From assembly GCA_035535495.1 (NCBI GenBank), contig DATLQA010000012.1, positions 1 through 34,430 of the forward strand: a stretch of DNA of 34,430 nt. The letters are read 5' to 3'. Within the stretch, counting starts at the first letter, position 1; each line of letters begins with the position of its first letter. The DNA is from DASUZB01 sp035535495. Lineage in GTDB: Bacteria > Actinomycetota > CALGFH01. Made by a program: the position numbers and the translations under genes. The notes beneath the pieces were generated by a model. It saw only the letters and a list, made by a program, of their open reading frames with translations, was not told where the DNA came from and did no database searches. Positions 15,184 to 23,815 of this stretch are shown here, piece by piece.

Positions 15184-16698
15184 ATGGCGGCAGTCGTACC
15201 AGTCGTGCCCGCGGGACCGTCGGCCAGCGTCGAGCGGTCCCGGGTGGAGCGATCGAAACTTCGTCGGGAGCTGGGACGGCTGGACGCTGTCGCCTTGCTG
15301 ATCGCCGCGATCGTGGTCCTGGACACGGTCGGGACGGTGGCGCGCGGTGGGGCGCAGACGATCACCTGGCTGGCGATCGTGGCGATGCTGTTCTTCGTGC
15401 CGGCGGGGCTGGCCGTCGCCGAGCTCGGCTCGACCTTCCCGCGGCAGGGCGGCCCGTACGTGTGGGCGCGGCTGGCGTTCGGGCGGCTTGTCGGCTCGCT
15501 GGTCGCGCTGGTGTTCTTCGTCGAGGCGCCGGTCTGGCTCGGCGGGTCGCTGGCGATCACGGTGGTGGCCGTGACCGACAAGATGATCGTCCCGCTCCGG
15601 GGAGGGTGGCGGGTGGTGGTGGCGCTCGGCTTCGTCTGGGCATGTGCCGCGCTCACCGCCCTGCCGCTCCGTGCCGGCAAGCGGATCCCGCTCAGCGGCG
15701 CCCTCGCCCAGGTGTCGCTGCTCGGGTTCGTCACCGCCACGGTCGCGCTCTACGCCGCCCGCCACGGCGTGCATGGCGTGGCGGGCGGCGACCTCACGCC
15801 GACCTGGCCGGTGTTCGTCGCCGTCGCCCCGGTGCTGGTCTACAACTTCCTCGGTCTCGGGCTGCCGTCCACCGCCGCCGAGGAGCTGCGCGACCCGCGG
15901 CGCGACGTCCCCGCCGCGATCGTCCGGGCCGGCGCGCTGACCTGCGCGCTGTACGCGGTGCCGGTGCTGGCGATCGTGCTGGTCGTCCCGGCCGAGCAGA
16001 TCACCGGCCTGACCGGGTTCATCGACGCGCTCGCCGGCGTCTTCGTCGTCTACGGCAGCTGGTCGCCCCTGGTGGGCGCGGTGACCGCCGCGGTGTTCGT
16101 GTGGGTCCTGCTGACCAACGGGATGGCCTGGATCATGGGGGCGGCCCGGACGCAGGTCGCCGCGAGTCTCGACGGCGTCGGGCCGAGGGTGCTCGGCCGG
16201 GTGTCGGCGCGGACCGGCACGCCGGTCTGGGCGGCGGTCGTCGGTGGCCTGATCGCCACGGCCACGGTCGGAACGGCGTTCGCGGTGGCCGGCCACGACA
16301 ACGCCAAGTACTTCAGCGTCGTGCTGGCGCTCTCACTCTCGCTGGTGACGCTCGCCAACCTCGCCGTGTTCCCGGCGCTGGTCCGGCTGCGGCGCACCCA
16401 CCCGGACGTGCCGCGGCCGTTCCGGGTTCCAGGCGGCGTCGCGGGCGCCTGGATCGCCAGCGGCCTGGCGACCGGCTGGCTGGCGTTGGCGCTGGCCGCC
16501 GCGCTGTGGCCCGGGCTGGCGTCCGCCGCTCGCGACGCCTACCTGCCTCCCGGCTTCGAGGGCAACCGCACCGGCTTCCTGCTGACCGAACTGGTCCTGA
16601 TCGTCGCCGTGCTCGCCACCGCCGCCGTCTTCGCCTGGCTCAGCCGCCGGGAGGACGTCGCCGTCACGCCGATGTCGCCGGCGCGCGAGGCGGCCTGA
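15184..16698 (+). CDS. APC-superfamily amino acid permease
   Basis: 504 aa from ATG 15184, preceded by GGGGGGAAATC; a GTG at 15157 would add nine residues and has a poorer site. There are about 12 hydrophobic helices. The first helix region 'DAVALLIAAIVVLDTVGTVAR' is followed by 'PAGLAVAELGSTFPRQGGPYVWARLAFG', a hallmark of the amino acid/polyamine/organocation superfamily, and by 'GLPSTAAEELRDPRRDVPAAIVRAG', the conserved helix 6-7 loop. The late segment 'RRTHPDVPRPFRVPGG' is also typical. It probably imports or exchanges an amino acid (glutamate/GABA antiporter-like members have this layout). The substrate is not readable. The 166-base upstream gap contains no clear promoter. Confidence 0.92.
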   Translation: MAAVVPVVPAGPSASVERSRVERSKLRRELGRLDAVALLIAAIVVLDTVGTVARGGAQTITWLAIVAMLFFVPAGLAVAELGSTFPRQGGPYVWARLAFGRLVGSLVALVFFVEAPVWLGGSLAITVVAVTDKMIVPLRGGWRVVVALGFVWACAALTALPLRAGKRIPLSGALAQVSLLGFVTATVALYAARHGVHGVAGGDLTPTWPVFVAVAPVLVYNFLGLGLPSTAAEELRDPRRDVPAAIVRAGALTCALYAVPVLAIVLVVPAEQITGLTGFIDALAGVFVVYGSWSPLVGAVTAAVFVWVLLTNGMAWIMGAARTQVAASLDGVGPRVLGRVSARTGTPVWAAVVGGLIATATVGTAFAVAGHDNAKYFSVVLALSLSLVTLANLAVFPALVRLRRTHPDVPRPFRVPGGVAGAWIASGLATGWLALALAAALWPGLASAARDAYLPPGFEGNRTGFLLTELVLIVAVLATAAVFAWLSRREDVAVTPMSPAREAA

Positions 16699-16915
16699 AC
16701 AACCGGCCGGTGAGGGCGGCCGGACGTGGTCAGGCCGATGCGCTATGGTCTGCTCGGCGAGCCTCTCGCCCGACCTCCTGACCGGGCTCCCACGCGGCCC
16801 GGCTGAGCGGAGGCAAAGGGGATCGGAGTCCTCGAGGCGGACTGGTCGGTCGCGTGCCTTGAACGGCGGCGGTTCGGAGCGTGGGCCCGGCCGCGTCGCC
16901 GCGCGAGGAGCGACC

Positions 16916-18235
16916 ATGACCAAGCAGAAGCACCGCAAGGCCCGCATCCGGGCGCGCATGGCCAGGACCGGGGAACGCTACGTCACCGCCCGCCGCCACC
17001 TGCTCGGCGAGCAGGCAGGCGGACCCGCCGGCGACCACGGCTACCGGCTGCGCGGCGGCGTCCACCCCGAGACCGCCGCGATCGCCAACACCCTGGCCAA
17101 CCTCGGTGTGACCGCCGCCCACGACGGCCAGCCGCTCAGCGAGGCGATGGTGCTCGGCGTCGGCGGGGGCCTCGGCGCCGGCTACATCCTCTGGGAGTTC
17201 AAGGCCTACCACGCCCGCATCCTGGTCCTCGGGTTCCGCAACCAGTGGCAGTACCCCGAGCGCTGGACCGCCAAGGTGCTCGACCGGCTCGGCATCGAAG
17301 CCGAGCTGCACCACACCGGCGGCGCCAGGGCCGCGGCGGACCGCCTCGACCGCGCCCTCGACCAGGGTCGGCCCGCGATCGCCTGGGTGGACCAGCAGCT
17401 CATCGGCTACTGGCACCTGCCCGAGTTCCTCAGCGGCCACGCCGGCTACCCGATCGTGGTCCACGGCCGGGACGGCGAGCGCGTCCGCGTCGACGACCGC
17501 AATCTCGCCCCGCTCACCATGCCCAGGGCCTCCCTGGACGCCGCCCGCGCCCGCATCGGCTCCTACCGGCACCGCCTGGTCGTGATCGAGCCCGGGGCGG
17601 TTGCCGCCGACCGGCTGCGGGCTGCGGTGACCGCCGGCGTGGCCGACTGCGCCGAGCACCTCAGCCAGAACTCGGCGTCGTTCTCCCTGCCCGCCTGGCG
17701 CAAGTGGGCGCGGATGATGACCGACACCCGCAACGCCAAGGCCTGGCCGCGGGTGTTCGCCGACCCGCGCGGCCTGGTGGGCGCGCTGGCCTCCGCGTAC
17801 GAGGGCATCGAGCCGCTCGGCACCGGCGGCGGCAACCTGCGCGGCCTGTACGCCGACTTCCTCGACGAGGCGGCGGCGCTGCTCGACCGCCCCGAGCTGG
17901 GGCAGGTGGCGGCCGGGTTCCGGGAGATCGCCACGGCGTGGCACGGCCTGGCGGAGGCCGCCCTGCCCCTGACCGAGCCGGCCTTCGCCGAGCTCCGCGA
18001 GCTGCTCGCCACCGTCCACACCAGCGTGGTCGCCGACGGCGACGCCGGCGCGGGGGCCGCGGCCGAGGCAGCCGGGCGGCTGTGGGAGCTGCGCACCCGC
18101 TACCGCTCCGACACGCCGCTCGACGCGGCCGCCACCCAGGCGCTGTTCCAGACCCTCGGTGCCGCCGTTGACGCCATCCACCAGGCCGAGGTCGCGGCGG
18201 TGGAGCGGCTCACCATGGTCGCCGCCAAGCTCTGA
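16916..18235 (+). CDS. BtrH N-terminal / DUF4872 family protein lacking the usual Cys
   Basis: 439 aa from ATG 16916, with GAGGAGCGACC upstream. A basic 30-residue N-terminal helix (KHRKARIRARMARTGERYVT) precedes a BtrH_N-type domain, about 45-205: 'HPETAAIANTLANLGV', 'PLSEAMVLGVGGGLGAGYILWE', then 'GRPAIAWVDQQLIGYWH' and 'AGYPIVVHGRDGERVRVDD'. A helical DUF4872-like C-terminal half follows. BtrH transfers an acyl side chain from a carrier protein to an aminoglycoside in butirosin synthesis. Its domain has a papain-like fold with Cys in an HCE(S/T) motif. Here that position is Pro51 (HPET), and the only Cys in the protein is in the C-terminal half, so a classical Cys nucleophile is absent. 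It stands alone, with no biosynthetic cluster around it. Function unknown. Confidence 0.8.
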   Translation: MTKQKHRKARIRARMARTGERYVTARRHLLGEQAGGPAGDHGYRLRGGVHPETAAIANTLANLGVTAAHDGQPLSEAMVLGVGGGLGAGYILWEFKAYHARILVLGFRNQWQYPERWTAKVLDRLGIEAELHHTGGARAAADRLDRALDQGRPAIAWVDQQLIGYWHLPEFLSGHAGYPIVVHGRDGERVRVDDRNLAPLTMPRASLDAARARIGSYRHRLVVIEPGAVAADRLRAAVTAGVADCAEHLSQNSASFSLPAWRKWARMMTDTRNAKAWPRVFADPRGLVGALASAYEGIEPLGTGGGNLRGLYADFLDEAAALLDRPELGQVAAGFREIATAWHGLAEAALPLTEPAFAELRELLATVHTSVVADGDAGAGAAAEAAGRLWELRTRYRSDTPLDAAATQALFQTLGAAVDAIHQAEVAAVERLTMVAAKL

Positions 18236-18324
18236 CCGGCACGGTCGCCGCCACCGGATCGGGGGCGGCGGGGAATGGCCCCGCAGCCCACCCGGCTCCC
18301 ATCGGGCACGGCGCGGGATCCTCT

Positions 18325-18354
18325 GCCTCACCCGGCCGTCAGGCCGGGTGAGGC
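18325..18354. terminator. Perfect 13-bp hairpin between convergent genes, overlapping the idi stop
   Basis: GCCTCACCCGGCC (18325-18337) and its exact complement (18342-18354) flank a 4-base loop GTCA, which holds the TGA stop of the idi gene read on the minus strand. One arm lies in the last codons of idi and the other just downstream. The structure works on both strands, so it probably terminates both idi and the convergent BtrH-type gene. Confidence 0.7.
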
Positions 18355-18941
18355 GGCCCGAAGGCCCCCGCGGGCTGGCCGGCCAGGTTGAGCTGGTGGA
18401 TCTGCTCGACCGCCCAGGGGCTGAGCGCCCACGGCGCGGCGGCCGCCACCGTGCGGAACGCCTCCCATGACACCCAGCGCCACTCGGCCACCTCGGCGGG
18501 GTCGGGCCGGGGGTCCGCGTCGACCCGGGCGAACAGCACCGGGCAGAACTCGTTCTCGACCACGCCGTCGGCGGCCACCGCGCGGTAGGCGAACGCCGGC
18601 AGCACCAGGTCGAGCCGGCCCGGGATGAGGCCGAGCTCCTGGCCGAGCCGCCGCCTGGCCGCCGCGGCCAGGTCCTCACCTGGCGCGGGGTGGCCGCAGC
18701 AGGAGTTGGTCCACACCCCCGGCCAGGTCTGCTTCGCCAGTGCCCTGCGGGTGGCGAGGACCAGGCCACGAGGGTCGAACACGTACACCGAGAAGGCCAG
18801 GTGCAGCGGGGTGTCGGCGTGGTGGACCTCGCCCTTTGGCAGCGACCCGACCGGCCGGTGGTCGGGGTCGAGCAGCACCACCAGCTCGTCGGCGGCGCGG
18901 CGGTCCCCGACCGCCGGTGACCTGCGCGCTGGTTGTGACAC
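18339..18941 (-). CDS. idi: Isopentenyl-diphosphate delta-isomerase, type I
   Basis: 200 aa from GTG 18941, which has GGAGGTG just upstream; an ATG at 18974 would add 11 residues but has a poor site. The protein is a Nudix-fold IDI: 'LVVLLDPDHRPVGSLPKGEVHH', 'PLHLAFSVYVFDPRG', TWPGVWTNSCCGHP with the catalytic Cys82 before GHP, a Nudix-like 'AAARRRLGQELGL' helix, and VENEFCPVLFA with the metal/acid Glu residues. It interconverts isopentenyl and dimethylallyl diphosphate using Mg2+, balancing the two C5 units for isoprenoids such as menaquinone and polyprenyl carriers. No other isoprenoid gene is nearby. A strong hairpin overlaps its stop codon. Confidence 0.95.
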   Translation of the reverse strand: MSQPARRSPAVGDRRAADELVVLLDPDHRPVGSLPKGEVHHADTPLHLAFSVYVFDPRGLVLATRRALAKQTWPGVWTNSCCGHPAPGEDLAAAARRRLGQELGLIPGRLDLVLPAFAYRAVAADGVVENEFCPVLFARVDADPRPDPAEVAEWRWVSWEAFRTVAAAAPWALSPWAVEQIHQLNLAGQPAGAFGPPHPA

Positions 18942-19081
18942 CGCACCTCCAAGGCCGTGCTGGCGGGTGCCCATGGTGCCCGCCGGCCAGCGGCCGTGCC
19001 AGGCGCCCTGCGGGCCCAGACCGTCGCGGACGCCATATGGGAGCGCAACCGGGACGAGCTCGCGGCCGGCCGGACGGCGCC

Positions 19082-20677
19082 TCAGCCTCCGTGCCGGAGG
19101 AAGTCCCCGATGGCGCCGGCGACCCGATCGAGGTCGGCGGCGTCGGGCAGATGCCAGCCGCCGTCGAGCGGCAGGAAGGTGGCGTCCGGCAGCGCCGCGG
19201 CCATCAGCCGCCCACCGCGGAAGGGGATCAGCCGGTCGCCCCGGTAGTGCAGCACCAGGGCCGGCGCGCGGACGGCGGGGAGCAGCTCGGTGACGTCGGT
19301 GTCGTACAAGACGTCCAGGTAGCCGGCGGCGACGTCCCGGTCGGCCGAGTCCCGCAGGACCTTGGCGAGATGGTCGGCGCCCTGCTCGGAGGCGCCTGGC
19401 CGGTACAGGTCGGCGATCGTCCGGGAGCCGAGACCCCAGTGGACCCGGACGAGCTCCACGATGACCCGGCGCAGCTCCCGGTCGGTGAAGACCGCCGGGC
19501 CGTTGGCGTAGGTGCCGAACAGGACCAGCCGGCGCACCAGCCCGGGCCGCTCGGCGGCGAGGGCGAGGGCGACCGGGCCGGCCTCGGACATGGCGAGCAG
19601 CTGCACCGGACCGCCGACGTGCTCGACCACCGTGGTCAGCTCCTCGACCTTGGCGGCGAGGCTGAAGTCGTCGACCTGGCCGCCGGTGAGCCCGGTACCG
19701 CGGCGGTCGTACAGCACCACCGTGTGCTCTCTGGCCAGCCGGTCCAGCAGCGACGAGCGCGGGTCACGGCCAGAGGCGAGCACGTCGAGGCTGCTCACCC
19801 AGCCGGGCAGGACGAGCAGCTGGGGCCCGGTGCCGGCCGTGCCCCAGGCGATCACCCGGCCATCGGCCACCGGGAGATAGCGGACCCGGAGGGTGCCCAG
19901 GCCCGACGCCGGGACCGCCATGGCCGGCCCGCCGTCCTCGGGCAGCTCGTGGCGGAGGATCTGGGCCTCGAGCCGCCGCAGGGCGGGAGCGGGCTCGAGA
20001 CCCAGCTCCTCGGCCAGACGGGTGCGGTAGTCCTGGTAGGCGCGGAGCGCGTCCGCCTGCCGCCCGAGCGCGTAGAGGCCGCGCAGCAGCGCGGCGCGGG
20101 CCTGCTCGCGCAGCGGGTGCTCGGCCACGAACGCCTCCAGCGCCGGGACCGCCTCGCCCGCGCGGCCGGCGGCGAGCAGCGCGGCGGCCCTGCGTTCGGC
20201 CGCGGCCAGGCGCGCCTCCTCCAACCGGATCGCCTCGACCTGGGCGACCTCCCGGTCCGAGAAGCCCGCGTAGGCCGGTCCCCGCCACAACCCCAGGGCC
20301 TCGTCGAGCAGCCGGGCCGCCTCGGCCGGCGCGGCATCGCGGGCCACCGCCATGAGCTGGTCGAAGCGTCCGGCGTCGACCTCCGCCGCCTGGACCGCTA
20401 GCAGGTAGCCGGGCGGCCTGGTGACCACCAGCTCGCGGCCGTCGGCCCGCAGCGCCCGGCGCAGCCGCGCGACCTGGCTGTGGAGCGCGGCCGCCGGGTT
20501 GTCGGGCTGGTCCTCGCCCCAGAGCAGGTCGGCCAGCCGGTCGGCGCTGACGACCTCCCCCGCCTGGGCGAGCAGGGCAACCAGCAGGAGGCGCTGCCGC
20601 TCACCGGTGAGCGGCAGCGGCTGCCCGCCCGCGGTCACCGCCGAGACCGGTCCGAGCACACGAAATCGCACCGACAT
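19082..20677 (-). CDS. BTAD/SARP-type transcriptional regulator fused to an alpha/beta hydrolase
   Basis: 531 aa from ATG 20677, where the protein begins MSVRFRVLGPVSA as SARP-type regulators do; upstream in-frame starts would add an unlikely Arg/Pro-rich leader. Residues 1 to about 95 are an OmpR-like winged helix (GERQRLLLVALLAQAGEVVS, 'LADLLWGEDQPDNPAAALHSQV', 'GYLLAV'). Residues about 100-245 are a BTAD helical-repeat domain. Residues about 265-531 form an alpha/beta hydrolase: a strand 'LLVLPGW', the nucleophile elbow LLAMSEAGPV with Ser364, an acid in 'LVLHYRGDRLIPF' and a catalytic-type His in GGWHLPDA. It may sense or process a small ester or lactone and control transcription (inference). 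It is divergent from the GNAT gene across 140 bases. Confidence 0.9.
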   Translation of the reverse strand: MSVRFRVLGPVSAVTAGGQPLPLTGERQRLLLVALLAQAGEVVSADRLADLLWGEDQPDNPAAALHSQVARLRRALRADGRELVVTRPPGYLLAVQAAEVDAGRFDQLMAVARDAAPAEAARLLDEALGLWRGPAYAGFSDREVAQVEAIRLEEARLAAAERRAAALLAAGRAGEAVPALEAFVAEHPLREQARAALLRGLYALGRQADALRAYQDYRTRLAEELGLEPAPALRRLEAQILRHELPEDGGPAMAVPASGLGTLRVRYLPVADGRVIAWGTAGTGPQLLVLPGWVSSLDVLASGRDPRSSLLDRLAREHTVVLYDRRGTGLTGGQVDDFSLAAKVEELTTVVEHVGGPVQLLAMSEAGPVALALAAERPGLVRRLVLFGTYANGPAVFTDRELRRVIVELVRVHWGLGSRTIADLYRPGASEQGADHLAKVLRDSADRDVAAGYLDVLYDTDVTELLPAVRAPALVLHYRGDRLIPFRGGRLMAAALPDATFLPLDGGWHLPDAADLDRVAGAIGDFLRHGG

Positions 20678-20817
20678 CCGCAGCCCCCACGCCGTCCCTC
20701 GCCGCACGCTACCCCCCGTGACAGGCCGGTGCCAGCGGCGCGGCAGCCGGCCGGCAGGGACCACCCGCATGCTCCCAGGTGACGCCGATCCAGGTCCGAC
20801 CCGCCGAGGAGGTCCCC

Positions 20818-21357
20818 ATGCCAAGCCCGGTTCGCTCCCCGCGGCCAGACGCCGTGGCCCGCACCAGGGGCGGCGTCAAGGTGCGGCTGCGGCCCCAGCG
20901 CCGCGACGACCGGGATCTGCTCGCCGGGTTCTTCGCGGCGCTCTCCCCCGCCTCCCGCCACCGGCGCTTCCTGCAGCCGCTCGACCGGCTCCCCGAGGGG
21001 ATGCTCCGCCACCTGCTCGCCGTCGACGGGTACCGGCATGCCGCCCTGGTCGCGACGGTCGGCGGCGAGTGCGTCGGCATCGCCCGCTACATCGCCCTCT
21101 CCGGCGAGCCGGGCGTGGCCGAGGTCGCCCTCACCGTCGCCGACCACCACCAGGGGCGGGGCATCGGCCGGCTGCTGGTGGAGGCGCTCCGCGCGCCGGC
21201 CGCCAGTGCCGGCATCCGCACGTTCGTCTACCTGGTCCACCCGGAGAACCGCGCCGCCCTCGGGCTGCTGCACTCGCTCGGCGTCCAGCCGGTGTGGTCC
21301 GGCGGCCTCTTCGAGGGCCGCGAGCCGCTGCCCGCCCCGGCGCCGGCCGCCGCCTGA
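20818..21357 (+). CDS. GNAT-family N-acetyltransferase
   Basis: 179 aa from ATG 20818, which has GAGGAGGTCCCC directly upstream. The GNAT fold is clear: 'VRLRPQRRDDRDLLAGFFAALS', a 'HRRFLQPL' loop, a strand 'HAALVATVGGECVGIARYI', then motif A 'VALTVADHHQGRGIGRLLVEAL', whose Q/RxxGxG/A loop binds the acetyl-CoA pyrophosphate, and the motif B region 'AGIRTFVYLVHPENRAALGLLHSLGV'. The 'SPASRHRRF' segment resembles the GNAT domains attached to acyl-CoA synthetase-like lysine acetyltransferases, suggesting a protein-lysine target. The acceptor is unproven. It is divergent from the BTAD-hydrolase gene and could share its control region. Confidence 0.92.
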   Translation: MPSPVRSPRPDAVARTRGGVKVRLRPQRRDDRDLLAGFFAALSPASRHRRFLQPLDRLPEGMLRHLLAVDGYRHAALVATVGGECVGIARYIALSGEPGVAEVALTVADHHQGRGIGRLLVEALRAPAASAGIRTFVYLVHPENRAALGLLHSLGVQPVWSGGLFEGREPLPAPAPAAA

Positions 21358-21362
21358 GCGCC

Positions 21363-21387
21363 GCCCGGGTGCCGATCGGCACCGGGC
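21363..21387 (+). terminator. Strong GC hairpin after the GNAT gene
   Basis: GCCC-(G bulge)-GGTGCC pairs with GGCACC-GGGC around a GATC loop. The core (21368-21383) is a perfect 16-bp palindrome, GGTGCCGATCGGCACC. It begins six bases after the GNAT stop and precedes the ABC operon. A second dyad, GCACCG-G-CGGTGC, lies at 21403-21415 and could be an operator for the operon. Confidence 0.55.
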
Positions 21388-21516
21388 CCGCTTCCGGTCC
21401 GAGCACCGGCGGTGCCACGGTGCGATTAGCCGGCGCGTTGGGTGCGCACACTCCCCGGCGGCGGGGCCGGTGGTGGCCGGCTGCCCGCGCGCCGTACCCG
21501 AGCAAAGGAGCCCGCC

Positions 21517-22917
21517 ATGAGGACCGGGGCCCGCTTCCCGCGCCACCTGCTCGCCCTGCTCGTCGTCCTGCTCGTCGCCGGGGCGTGCACGCCCGGCGGA
21601 TCGGACTCGTCCGGGTCCGAGGGGCAGGTGGTGCTGAAGCTGTCGGCCAACGCCGTCAAGGGCGGCAAGAACGCCCACGAGGCGGAGTGGCTCGAGGACT
21701 GGGCCATCCCCGCCTTCGAGAAGCAGATGGCCGACCAGGGCAAGAAGGTCGACGTGCAGTTCGTCGGCTCCGGCGCGGACGACGAGGACTTCAAGACCAA
21801 GCTCGCCCTCGACCTCAAGGTCGGCGGCGGTCCCGACGTGATCTCGGTCGACGGGCCATGGGTCGGCGAGTTCGCCCAGGCCGGCTACCTCAAGCCGCTG
21901 GCCGAGGTGGCCGGCTCCGAGGTGGACAGCTGGGACGGCTGGCAGCAGATGCCCAAGCCGGTGATCGGCATCATGGAGTTCGACGGCAAGCGCTACGGCG
22001 TCCCGCAGGGCACCGACGGCCGCGTGCTGTTCTACAACAAGGCGCTGTTCACCAAGGCCGGGCTCGGCGCCTCCTGGCAGCCGAAGAGCTGGGACGAGAT
22101 CCTCCGCACCGCCCGCCAGCTCAAGGCCAAGCTTCCCGGGGTGACCCCGCTGCAGATCAACGCCGGCACCTCCATGGGCGAGGCCACCACCGCCCAGGGC
22201 TTCCTGCCGCTGCTCGCCGCCGCCGGCAAGGGCATCTACGACGAGCAGGCCGGCACCTGGCAGGCCGGCGCCGCGGTCCGTGACGTGCTCGGCTTCTACC
22301 AGTCGGTCTATCGGGAGGGCCTCGGCGACCCCAGGCTGCAGCAGCGCGCCGACGGCCGCGACCGCTCCTTCGCCCAGTTCGCCGACGGCAAGATCGCCGT
22401 GCTGGCCGAGGGCGACTACTTCTGGCGCAGCGTGATCACCCCGACGCAGGGGCTCGCCCCGATGAAGGACCGCGACCAAGCGGTCGGCTACGCCCTGATC
22501 CCGGCCAAGCAGCCAGGCGCGGGCGTGAACGGCCAGGACTTCGTCAGCCTCTCCGGCGGCGGCGGTTGGGTGATCAATCCCAACAGCAAGCACGCCAAGG
22601 AGGCCTGGGCGCTGATCGCCTTCCTCGCCTCCCGTCCGGCGGTCGAGGAGCTGGTCAAGCGTGAGCCCCGGCTGACCTCCCGAAACGACGTCAACCAGAG
22701 CGCCCTGGAGGACCCGCTGCTCACCTTCATCGCCGAGAAGGTCCTGCCGATCACCACCACCCGGCCCGGTGTGGCGATCTACCCGCAGGTCTCGCAGGCC
22801 ATCCAGGAAGCCACCGAGCAGGTCGCCACCGGCAAAGCCGACTCGGAGAAGGCGGCCAAGGACTACGCGGCCAAGCTTGGCAAGGTCGTCGGTGCAGACA
22901 AGGTCTCCAGCGGCTGA
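21517..22917 (+). CDS. Sugar ABC transporter substrate-binding lipoprotein
   Basis: 466 aa from ATG 21517, with AAAGGAG seven bases upstream. The signal peptide (residues 1-23, 'HLLALLVVLLVAGAC') ends in a lipobox with Cys24, so the protein is lipid-anchored on the outer face of the membrane. The mature part matches family 1 extracellular solute-binding proteins: 'DLKVGGGPDVISVDGPWVGEFAQAGYLKPL', 'YGVPQGTDGRVLFYNKALFTKAGL', 'PKSWDEILRTARQLKAKLPG' and 'GGGWVINPNSKHAKEAWALIAFLAS'. These proteins deliver mono- or oligosaccharides to MalF/MalG-type permeases. The convergent alpha-mannosidase hints at a mannose-containing ligand, but this is inference. First gene of a four-gene operon. Confidence 0.93.
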   Translation: MRTGARFPRHLLALLVVLLVAGACTPGGSDSSGSEGQVVLKLSANAVKGGKNAHEAEWLEDWAIPAFEKQMADQGKKVDVQFVGSGADDEDFKTKLALDLKVGGGPDVISVDGPWVGEFAQAGYLKPLAEVAGSEVDSWDGWQQMPKPVIGIMEFDGKRYGVPQGTDGRVLFYNKALFTKAGLGASWQPKSWDEILRTARQLKAKLPGVTPLQINAGTSMGEATTAQGFLPLLAAAGKGIYDEQAGTWQAGAAVRDVLGFYQSVYREGLGDPRLQQRADGRDRSFAQFADGKIAVLAEGDYFWRSVITPTQGLAPMKDRDQAVGYALIPAKQPGAGVNGQDFVSLSGGGGWVINPNSKHAKEAWALIAFLASRPAVEELVKREPRLTSRNDVNQSALEDPLLTFIAEKVLPITTTRPGVAIYPQVSQAIQEATEQVATGKADSEKAAKDYAAKLGKVVGADKVSSG

Positions 22918-23815
22918 CCCGGCCGCGACGCCGGCCGGCAGGGACGCGGAGCAGCCAGGGGCGGTGCTCCGGCGCCCTGTCGCGGCTGCCTTCGTCACCC
23001 CGGCGCTGCTGCTGGTCGCGGTCTTCCTGGCGTTCCCGGCGGTCTGGACGCTGTGGCTCGGGCTGACCGACTACCGCCTCACCGGCCTGCAGGCGGCCAG
23101 ACCGCGGCTGGTCGGCCTGCACAACTACGCGGAGGCCCTCGGCGACGCCCTGTTCCGCAACTCGCTGCTGGTCACCCTGGTGTTCGTGCTTGGATCGGCG
23201 GTCGTCGGGCAGATGGGGCTCGGCTTCGCGCTCGCCTGGAAGCTCCGCGATGTGCCCCGCCCGCTCCGCTCGGCGGTCGAGGTCCTGGTGATCCTCGCCT
23301 GGATCATCCCCGAGTCGGTGGTCGCCTTCCTGTGGATCGCGTTCCTCGACGGCGAGTCCGGCACCCTCAACGCGCTGCTGCCAGGGCAGGTCGAGTGGCT
23401 GCTCGACTACCCCCTGCTCGCGATCATCATCTTCAACATCTGGCGGGGGACCGCCTTCTCGATGCTGCTGTTCGGCGCGGCGCTCCAGGGAGTGCCGCCG
23501 TCGCACCTGGAGACCGCCAGGCTGGCGGGCGCGAGCGGCTGGCAGCAGCTCCGCGACGTGGTGCTGCCGACCATCCGCGGCCACGTCCTGACCAACCTGC
23601 TGCTGGTCAGCCTGTGGACCTTCAACTACTTCACCCCCTACCTGATCACCCGCGGCGGGCCCAGCCACCAGACCGAGGTGCTGCCGGTGTACGTGTTCCG
23701 GACCGCGATCAGCGCCGGCGAGTTCGGAGCCGGTGCCGCCATCTCCACCATCATGCTGCTGATCAACCTGCTCATCGCCCTCGCCTACCTGCGGCTGCTC
23801 CGGGAGCGGCGCTGA
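22892..23815 (+). CDS. Sugar ABC transporter permease (MalF-like)
   Basis: 307 aa from GTG 22892, inside the end of the binding-protein gene (26-base overlap), with AAGG just upstream. This overlap implies translational coupling. The protein has six predicted membrane helices starting at 'FVTPALLLVAVFLAFPAVWTLW' and the EAA loop, here HLETARLAGASGWQQLRDVVLP (split as HLETARLAGASG and WQQLRDVVLP), which contacts the ATPase. It pairs with the next gene to form the transmembrane channel. The start is set by coupling and by the usual family length of about 300 residues; an upstream GTG would add an Arg/Pro-rich out-of-frame-like leader. Confidence 0.9.
   Translation: MQTRSPAADPAATPAGRDAEQPGAVLRRPVAAAFVTPALLLVAVFLAFPAVWTLWLGLTDYRLTGLQAARPRLVGLHNYAEALGDALFRNSLLVTLVFVLGSAVVGQMGLGFALAWKLRDVPRPLRSAVEVLVILAWIIPESVVAFLWIAFLDGESGTLNALLPGQVEWLLDYPLLAIIIFNIWRGTAFSMLLFGAALQGVPPSHLETARLAGASGWQQLRDVVLPTIRGHVLTNLLLVSLWTFNYFTPYLITRGGPSHQTEVLPVYVFRTAISAGEFGAGAAISTIMLLINLLIALAYLRLLRERR

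Noticed and set aside
18957..19247. Plus-strand frame containing AQTVADAIWERNRDEL between idi and the BTAD gene
   Set aside because: The short protein-like stretch is balanced by an equally protein-like reading on the other strand, and it then runs antisense through the BTAD-hydrolase gene. No homology recognised.
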